From contig NW_017804242.1 in the NCBI RefSeq assembly GCF_001625305.1, positions 248,001 through 312,000 of the forward strand: 64,000 bases of DNA. Reading direction: 5' to 3'. The notes under the pieces were generated by a model. That model ran no database searches. It was not told the DNA's origin and worked only from the letters and a program-made list of their open reading frames with translations. The position numbers and the translations under genes were made by a program. Origin of the DNA: Branchiostoma belcheri. Lineage: Eukaryota > Chordata > Leptocardii > Amphioxiformes > Branchiostomatidae. Below are positions 56,872-64,000 of the stretch, piece by piece. How positions within the stretch are numbered: position 1 is the first letter of the stretch; every line of letters begins with the position of its first letter.

Positions 56872-58142
56872 CGAGGGGTGTTCAAAAAGTTCTCGGCCTC
56901 ACCTAGAAAAGAAAGGTCAAACTCCTATTCTTTTGTATAGCTGTATACTATGACGTCTTACATCACTGCACACAAAAATTCAAATTTTTGTATTCATTAA
57001 TGAGCACGTGACGCCCCGTGAAAATGGGGTCGGTCAGGGCAAAATCACAAAATGGCCGCAACAGAAGCGTGTGCTGTGATCAAGTGTATCGATAAAAAAG
57101 AAAGTCTCCTAAGGACATCCATGAAGACATGGTCAAGACACTTGGTGATGACTCCCCTTCTTATTTAAATATAAAGAACGGGGTTACTAGCTACAATCGT
57201 GGCAAGGAGAGCACAAAAGATGAACATAGGTCAGGATGCCACAAATCAGCACCACGGACAGTCCAGTTGAGGCTATCCATCACATGGTAGTGAATGACAG
57301 ATGTGAGACTGTCCAACATGTAGCAGGTTCTTTGGCCTGTGTTATGAATCAGTTCACAATATTTTGTCGAACATCTTGGGGATGAACAAACTGTCTGCAT
57401 GATGGGTGCCTCGAATGTTTTTTGAACATCAGAAGTTAAACAGGCTGGACATTTCAAGGAACGAATTCAGTCCAATTCATGCAGTTTCCTCAAAACATTT
57501 GTCACTCAAGATGAGCTGGGTTCACCACTTTCACCCCGAATCAAAACAACAGAGCAAACAATGGATGAAGAATTTTTCCCGCCCCCCAAAGAAGTTTTAG
57601 CGAGTTTCGTCCGTTGACAGGGTTTTTGCCTCTGTTTTCTGGGACAGTAAGGAAGTAATCATGATTGACTACATGCGAAGGGGTTAAAGCATCAATGGGG
57701 AGTACTATAAAACAGAATTACGACATTTGAGGGCAACGATCAAAGAGAAAAGGAGAGGAAAGCTCCGAGCTGGCGTGATGAAAATGCACCTGTCCACACA
57801 ACACAGGGGTCAGCGACAACAGCAAACGAATTTGGGTTTGCAGTCTAACCCCACCCTTCCAATTCACCTGACCTAGCACCCTTGGACTTCTACCTGTTTC
57901 CTAAACTCAAGTCCCACTTACGTGGTCAACGTTTTGATGGTAATGATGACGTCATCTATGCGGTATAGGCCTATCTGGGGGGTCCAGATGCAACCTTCTT
58001 CCACAAGGGGAAAACAAAGCTGGAATATCACTGGACCAAGTGCATTGCAGTTAGAGAGGACTATATTATAAAATAGTTTAAGAAAAATTTTACTGCCCTG
58101 GCGTTTTCTAGGTGAGGCCGAGAACTTTTTGAACACCCCTCG
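56872..58142 (+). mobile_element. Mariner transposon, 1271 bp, inactive
   Basis: Inverted ends CGAGGGGTGTTCAAAAAGTT (left) and AACTTTTTGAACACCCCTCG (right) are flanked by TA. Length is that of a full mariner. The plus strand keeps fragments of a mariner transposase: WVHHFHPESKQQSKQW, VFWDSKEVIMIDYMRRG and DFYLFPKLKSHLRGQRFDG, which are well-known family blocks around the catalytic Asp residues. They are in different frames or split by stops (for example a stop after MRRG), so no active protein is made. The intact ends suggest a fairly late insertion into the LINE. Confidence 0.92.
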
Positions 58143-58367
58143 TACCTCCACCAGTAGCTCACAAGCACTTTTCGACAGGATTGTCAGTTTTTTAAATTAT
58201 GTATATTGTAAATATGTTATTGATTTAGATGTGTTTGTGACTTGTCTAGTTGTCAACTATATATGTTTGTATAATGTATTGTCTGTGTGAATGAATACCA
58301 GGAAGACTAGCGGTGACCCTAGGGTCCACCGCTAATGGTTATTCTAATAAAGTTTCAAAGTTTCAAA

Positions 58368-58390
58368 GGGTTGGAGTAGATGCCATTAGG
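58368..58390 (+). pseudogene. Right remnant of the duplicated NLR linker exon
   Basis: GGTTGGAGTAGATGCCAT matches GATTGGAGTAGATGCCAT in NLR exon 4 (about 50821-50838). It is the part of the duplicated exon that lies beyond the LINE insertion and is no longer in the reading frame. Confidence 0.75.
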
Positions 58391-58397
58391 AAGAAAT

Positions 58398-58502
58398 TAA
58401 AGCTTTCGACCAGTCACTCTGGTCTTCCTCAGTAGACTGACCTAGTGAGGCTTGTCAACTGGCTTCTTTTAAGTGTGACGTCAACACTGGGTCAAAGGTA
58501 CT
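58398..58502. repeat. Second copy of the 105-bp dispersed repeat
   Basis: AGCTTTCGACCAGTCACTCT to AACACTGGGTCAAAGGTA matches 21095-21200. Confidence 0.85.
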
Positions 58503-60360
58503 GAACTTGTCTAGTACACACTAGTACACAGTACAAGAAATCACAAATGTTGGTAATAATTTTAAAACCCGGCTGAAGATACTCCTTCTTATGATGTTGT
58601 TACTCTTATTCCACGTATAACAAAAAAGTGCCGCCTATTGGCACCAATGAATATTGCAGGATGGGCTGTGGCTGTCTCTCGTGCCGTGTGTTTGTGTGAA
58701 CCAGTGCATCTGTTTACTAGCCACGCTGGTCAGATCCCGTACGTACGTCTTGTACATACCGTTGAATTCGGATTGTAAGGGTATGGATCGACTTGTAATG
58801 TGCTGTAGGTAGCCCAGCTAAACCGTGTTAACACAATCAAAATGGAGCAGACACTTTGGACGTAAATTCCCTACACTGATAGGACACAAGTATAATTGAA
58901 GTCGAAAAGATTAATTAGCTACAAAACAACCACTGTTGGTGGTGAAATTCTGACGAATACAACTTTTGTCTTCTGGTCATTGGTGATGAAATTCTGACGA
59001 ATACAACTTTTGTCTTCTGGTCATTACTTCTGGGTAAGAATTATTTGTGTGTCTGTCAGTCTTTTTCTTCTTTGGTCGACCACTATGTAAGAGAGGACTT
59101 CCACCACTTGAACCTACATAATGTCAAACCACATGCAGTGCTCATAGAGGCAAGTGACGACTGAGGCAAGTGGCCACTGCCATCAAGATGCAATATTGTT
59201 GTGCAAGCATGTAATGTGTCTAACCAAGTTGCATTCGTTTTGGTTTCAAGGTCGGTGGGAGGTGATTTTGACAGTTGATTGGCAGGGACGTAAAGCCTGA
59301 AGGTGACCTGGCCAACATGCGGTGGGTGGGAGTATGTGGGCAGTAGGTGGAGGAATTCAGGAATTAGTGCAATAAATAAAGTGCAGCCCTGTCCAGAACA
59401 CCGTTATTGAACGTTATGACAGCCCAGCTATGATATAAAATACCTTATTGACACAACAAAAGTACAATGAATTTGGAGTGTATTGAATGCTGTGTCTTAC
59501 CACAGTCCCAGTTATATCAGTTACAAACAAAAGATCTGTTATTTTGCTTTGGTTCATGATGATTTCAGTTCTTAATGTTAATACATGTACTAGTAGGTCA
59601 ATTGGAAAAACCCCAGTTTGTGGCATGCTGTGGAGGATAAAAAAAGTCGTCACCTGGCCATAATCTGTGGTCAAAGCAACTTAACCAACTGTGTTGACAG
59701 CCTGTGCTAGAGTTCAGATGGCGAGTCGACAGATAACCAGCCGAACTCATACTTGGTCTTCACTAATCCTTGCTGTGAGCTAGCGAATCCGCAGAGAACA
59801 AAGGGAAACCCAAATCTACCTATCGGGTAAAGGCGGCACCCGAGACGACAGTATCCTTGCTAGACCGGGCCGGGATGGATGTTTTGGTACGAAGTTTTCC
59901 CGCGAAATGCGGTCAAAGGTCAAACAACTTTGCAAAGAGTTATCAATGGAAAACAGAAACTGTTACCAAACCCGAATCAATTTGAATGAGATTAGATAAA
60001 TACATTCAATTTCTGTCGAGAAGAAATCCTTATACACACGAAAAAAATCGTAGATTTTGAGCTAAACCCAACTTTCTCTACGTCATATCCGGTAGTTGCG
60101 TGTATCCGGTACTTCCTTGTAAGGATGTTCACAGAGTGTGTCAAAGGTGAATGTCCTGAGAAGTAAACAGAACGCGTCAGATATTTGCATTTCTGTGTGT
60201 TTATTTTGCTTTTCTACGTTTCAACGGAGATGGGCGGGGCTGACTTTGCCCTCAGGTAACCTCCGGTCGACCTCAGAGGGGTCGACCTGGACATTTGCGC
60301 ATTTACAGAACATTCACTAACAAATGCTATAACTGTTATTATATAACGTTAAACTTTCAT
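58503..60360. other. Intergenic; small tandem duplication, no confident gene
   Basis: A 45-bp block (GGTGATGAAATTCTGACGAA, TACAACTTTTGTCTTCTGGT) is doubled at about 58937-59026. The 60060-60330 part has ATCCGGTAG and TATCCGGTACTTCCTTG (ETS-like) and GGGCGGGG (GC-box-like), so it might be promoter DNA. A 60-codon ORF (60138-60320) is not recognised. Confidence 0.4.
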
Positions 60361-60362
60361 AA

Positions 60363-60473
60363 TTTGATATGGCGTTCAACGCAATGCCAAGGAATATTGC
60401 AGAGGTTTCTTGGAAGTCCAGACTGTACTGCTAGACTGCTAGCATAGAGGGTGAGAATCCGATAAGATTAAAG
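60363..60473 (+). promoter_or_regulatory. Possible untranslated first exon ending at GTAAGT
   Basis: GATTAAAG|GTAAGT at 60473/60474 is a strong donor downstream of the GC-box/ETS-like stretch. A short ATG frame (MAFNAMPRNIAEV) opens at 60369 but stops before the donor. It might start a gene that runs off the window, or be chance. Confidence 0.2.
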
Positions 60474-60999
60474 GTAAGTTTCGTTAAACTTTATTATAAT
60501 GTGCAGGTCTGCAATATTCACATCATGCAGCATACCTTATAATTATGAGAATTGGGAGTAGGATCTCGAATTTTAAATGCATCCAACGTGGCCCTTTTGT
60601 AGTGATTTAACTGCTGTTGGGCCCTTGATATTTATCATCAACAAATCATTTTCCTGAACTCAGCCTTTTGGTACCAAGATATTGCACATTCAAACAGAAA
60701 ACGTGGTAATCTTTGGGTTGCTGGAAAAAGCAGTCCAGTTCGGACTGGATATGGGGTCTGACCCGGTAACCTTTATATACCATTCACGTCTTCCCACCCA
60801 GTGGGGAGACCATTTTGATCCCAACCTTCAACCTTCTAGCCTGGTTACCATAAAGGATTCTTTATTGACACAACAAAAAAAGTACAGAGACTTTTGTATG
60901 GTCCTCTACAACTTAACGTATTTAGCTTTGTTTAACGATCTTTGGTTATCTTACGTACAGAGTATATGTATGATGTACTATCCTGTTACCAAAAGTGCA

Positions 61000-61345
61000 G
61001 GATAATCCTACGTAGAAATATGTTAGCTATGACAGAGCAACAGAGCAACTATCACTCACAACTTTGTATTTGAGATGCCGTAACCTCTCTGTGAACTTTG
61101 CAATGTCGATAGCAAAATCCCTCACCTTTTCTAGTTGGCTGCCTCCTAAACGTGAAAGCCTACATGGCAGAGATCTGAGATTGAAGGACAACTTCACGCA
61201 GTTTAGCTGCAGGACGCATAGGTTTACAAGAATAGTGTTTTACCCTTTATTGTCGAGTTGCTGAACCATTCTTGATAGATTTTAATATGTATCATGCCCC
61301 ATTTCAGCCATGTAAGGCTGCAATGGCATGTGTGTTGTAAATAAG
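61000..61345 (+). mobile_element. LINE 3' end with ORF2 C-terminal remnant
   Basis: The frame reads FSSWLPPKRESLHGRDLRLK, then QFSCRTHRFTRIVFYPLL and a stop, the same terminal block (CRT.R....P.L) as the LINE at 21530 but more diverged. The 3' UTR has CATGTAAGGCTGCAATGGCA and ends in AAGAAATAAACCAGTTC. 5'-truncated. Confidence 0.8.
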
Positions 61346-62780
61346 AAATAAACCAGTTCATCATCATCTATTGTAGCTCCCCATCATCTATTGTAGCTCC
61401 CGAGTCCTACAGCCTCTCCGCAAATACTTTCTTGTTTAAAGTCTATGGTTACACCATTTCCCCCTCATGTCCTGCCATTAACTCTATTGACACACTACAT
61501 GTACAGCCAGCAAACCCACCAGTGTAGCAATGTGTTTTAGGAGACCGTCTCTGATGGCAGGAAGAAGGAAGATATTGAAGTTTTCGCCCTATGGGGATTT
61601 CTATACTTAAGGACCCCAAGATGACTCACTTCAACACGGTAAAAATTATAGTAGGGTGCACTTAACAAATACGAAAATCGAATATGTTTGAGAAGGTACA
61701 AACTACGAAATATCTAGAAACCAAAAATCCTGTCAGCATATCTCCTCGTAACGTACACTTTGAAATCGCCCTCCACGGAAGTGACCTGAACTGCAGCCGA
61801 CTCACCCGGAAAGCCAGTTGCGTAATACGGCAGATTTTTACACGAACTGCAACACCTTCACAGTTTAAATCAGTCTCAAACCCGATACAGTCCTACACCA
61901 CACAGCACAATTAACGTGGCTGACGCTTGTATCAGGCTTTCTACCCAGAATATTTGCTGTACTATTTTCTACACCCACATCATAGACCTGGGGTCGCCCA
62001 TTAATACTGTGTGCTGCGACCTTATCATAACCACCACACAGACAACATTTGTAACTGATTATACCTCAATAAGAACACAACCACCACACACAACATTTGT
62101 AACTGAGTATACCTCAATAAGAACACAGTTATAGCAGGCAGTCACAGAGTACAGACATCTTCCATCGTCTCTTTTTATCGTGTCTTACACCCGTACAAAA
62201 CATTCATACACAATGTCATGTTGCTTCAGATGTTTTTCCTGATTTATTGTTGCAGCTGGTATCCCTCAGTCACCACGCACAGGAGCCTCCCTGCATCTCC
62301 ACTTTTAATACCTTCATGTCAAACTCAACCGTCACCCAGTTTGTACCTTCTGGAGATGCATGGAGATTTTGCCTTCGATCCTCACCAACTCACAGCAGGT
62401 TAGATTCAGATTCAGCTTTATTGACATTGACATTGGCATGACATGTCTGTCATAATTGTAAATATTGGCTCAATTCATGTTTTGAATTTATCAATGTTTA
62501 AAACGGACAATATATCCTATGCCCTCAAAGAACAACTATTTATATATAATTTGCATATCGCTAGGAAGCAGTAAGTTGTAACTTGGAGTTCTTGTAAGAA
62601 TCAGTTGGCAGTGTGGTAGTACAGTTTCAATGCTGTAGGCCTGGGATAAGAGCAGAACCAAAAGACGTGAAGCGGCCCTCTTGCCGTAGACTATAGCGGT
62701 TGACACACGGCGGGATGACAAAACCACCACAAAACCACCACAAACAATTTCAAGATTCACAGTACTTTGCATCACTTTTT
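61346..62780. other. Intergenic with short tandem duplications; no gene seen
   Basis: CATCATCTATTGTAGCTCCC is doubled at 61363-61402, and a roughly 50-bp AACCACCACACACAACATTT / ATACCTCAATAAGAACACA block is doubled at 62027-62127. ORFs of 61-76 codons show no family motif. Confidence 0.45.
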
Positions 62781-63980
62781 TCTTAAGGCCTTTTTCTTAT
62801 TCCATGTAACACCCAGAGTCAAGTCAGCATGTAACACTCGGAAGATGAAAAATTTTGAGGGACGTTTTCGGTACCTGTCAAACTGTAGTAGACTCTGTTC
62901 TTTCCTGGCAGAGATTCAGTGGTAAGATTCTATCATTCTAATTTATCTAAAGCATTGCACCACAAACTGCTAGAAAAGCCATGTGCAGTTTGACTCTATT
63001 GACAACTGGGTCACTTTGTACTTATTCATCTTAGCCATGTGATCAAACAGCAGTCAATGTAGACTGTACCTGCCCTTGGTGCTGAACGACATTCTTTCAG
63101 GGCAAGGAACTCACAGTGTGACAAGTTTGCTGTGAACACTCCCTGCAAAAACTGCATCAAACCACGATTCACAGAACTTTGTATCGCTTTTTCTTGAGGC
63201 AAGTGCCCAATTATTCCATGTAACACCAGAGTAAAATCAGCTTGTGGCAGTCAAACTGTTAAAAAAAACCTTGTTTATCAAGTCAGTTGAGGATGACTGC
63301 TTTTTACTTTTCATAGCCGTACCATGAAACAGTTATGCCCTGGTTGTGTATAGCCCTGAACAGCACGCATTGCAGAACAGCATGGGCTGTACCTGTCCTT
63401 GGTGCTGAACAACATTCACATAGACCAGAACAGCATGGGCTGTACCTGCCCTTGGTGCTGAACAACATTCACATAGACCAGAACAGCATGGGCTGTACCT
63501 GCCCTTGGTGCTGAACAACATTCACATAGACCAGAACAGCATGGGCTGCACCTGCCCTTGGTGCTGAACAACATTACCACTGATCCTTTGCAACTCATTC
63601 AACCTAAGACTCCTACATGTATGTCAGTGTGAAACTTCAAAAACACATTCACTGTGCATGTATCAGTGGTAAGATTAACTGTTGTATATGGACATTGCCA
63701 GAACTTGTCAGACAGAAGAAGTGGAGATTCAGTGGTTACTTTCTGTCTTTCATGGACTCACTTGAGGATGGCTGCTTTATACTTTTCATAGCCATACCAT
63801 CAAATAGCAGTCAGTATGGACTGGACCTGCCCTTGGTGCTGAACGATATTCAGAGGAAGTGGTACTCAGCTAGTGGATGGTAACTGATATCGTTCTATCC
63901 TTCAGAAACATTTCCAGACCTTGTCAAAGTACCAGAATAGACATTGCTTTCAGAGGTTCAGTGGACGTGGTATGTTGAAC
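62780..63980 (-). repeat. Second RE1-core-bearing repeat array, opposite orientation
   Basis: Longer units with ATTCCATGTAACACC, TTTTACTTTTCATAGCC and AACAGCATGGGCTGTACCTG alternate, and 53-bp units repeat four times at 63380-63570. Read on the minus strand, the core TTCAGCACCAAGGACAG is exact at 63393-63409. TTCAGCACCAAGGGCAG occurs at 63070-63086, 63446-63462, 63499-63515, 63552-63568 and 63827-63843. Outside the core the units show no resemblance to the left array. The array continues to the window edge. Confidence 0.85.
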
Positions 63981-64000
63981 ATTGTGTCCTTCAAGAACAT

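Larger units (their letters stand above)
54109..58367 (+). mobile_element. 5'-truncated LINE inserted in the NLR's duplicated exon, itself hit by two transposons
   Basis: LINE sequence lies in three pieces: 54109-54135, 56693-56871 and 58145-58367. The middle piece encodes the conserved ORF2 end (MYRAVSVWNNLPIVMQ, SLRVFKDGLYKY). The last is the 3' UTR ending TCTAATAAAGTTTCAAAG TTTCAAAG, a short tandem tail typical of these LINEs. To the right, GGTTGGAGTAGATGCCAT (58368-58386) resumes the NLR linker sequence that stopped at 54108, which fixes both ends of the insertion. The coding part is broken by the inner insertions. Confidence 0.85.

Overview
The window reads as nuclear DNA of an invertebrate chordate, most likely a lancelet (Branchiostoma sp.); species cannot be fixed from sequence alone. 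Reasons: intron-split genes with GT-AG introns, animal orthologues (FDPS, SRFBP1/BUD22), an innate-immune DED-NACHT-LRR gene of the kind expanded in lancelets, a group-1 glycosyltransferase-like gene, and very dense non-LTR retrotransposon tails, MITEs, a mariner and minisatellites. Most ORFs in repeats (His/Thr or Cys/Val runs, 'SAPRTG' repeats) are not genes.

Layout. 1-1.5 kb: intron repeat and last coding exon of FDPS (+), followed by two decayed tandem copies of that exon's end. 2.06-5.33 kb: an array of about 24 copies of a minisatellite whose invariant core is the 17-bp RE1/NRSE (REST-binding) motif. 5.5-21.3 kb: no confident gene; MITEs, foldback elements, satellite-like arrays and microsatellites. 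21.36-23.66 kb: a candidate two-exon small Cys/Gly/Ser-rich protein gene (+) with a LINE tail and a minisatellite in its intron. 23.7-31.4 kb: repeats, including a 1.3-kb tandem array. 31.4-35.8 kb: complete eight-exon SRFBP1 (-). 36-38.9 kb: MITEs, one carrying a CpG-rich insert. 38.9-44.6 kb: complete glycosyltransferase-like gene (+, four coding exons plus a likely 5' UTR exon). 45.5-54.1 kb: six-exon DED-coiled-coil-NACHT-LRR gene (+), whose last exon is a duplicate of its own linker and whose stop codon lies in an inserted LINE. 54.1-58.4 kb: nested transposons (a 2.56-kb TIR element and a 1.27-kb mariner inside a LINE). 58.4-62.8 kb: intergenic with another LINE end. 62.8-64 kb: a second, unrelated repeat array carrying RE1 cores on the opposite strand.

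How genes may relate. The glycosyltransferase-like gene and the DED-NACHT-LRR gene are adjacent, co-oriented and about 1.4 kb apart; similar domains occur fused in some invertebrate NLRs, so a shared immune role is a reasonable inference. FDPS (isoprenoid synthesis) and SRFBP1 (rRNA processing/SRF binding) are housekeeping genes. The two RE1-like arrays at the window's ends, in opposite orientation and in unrelated repeats, are the most unusual feature.
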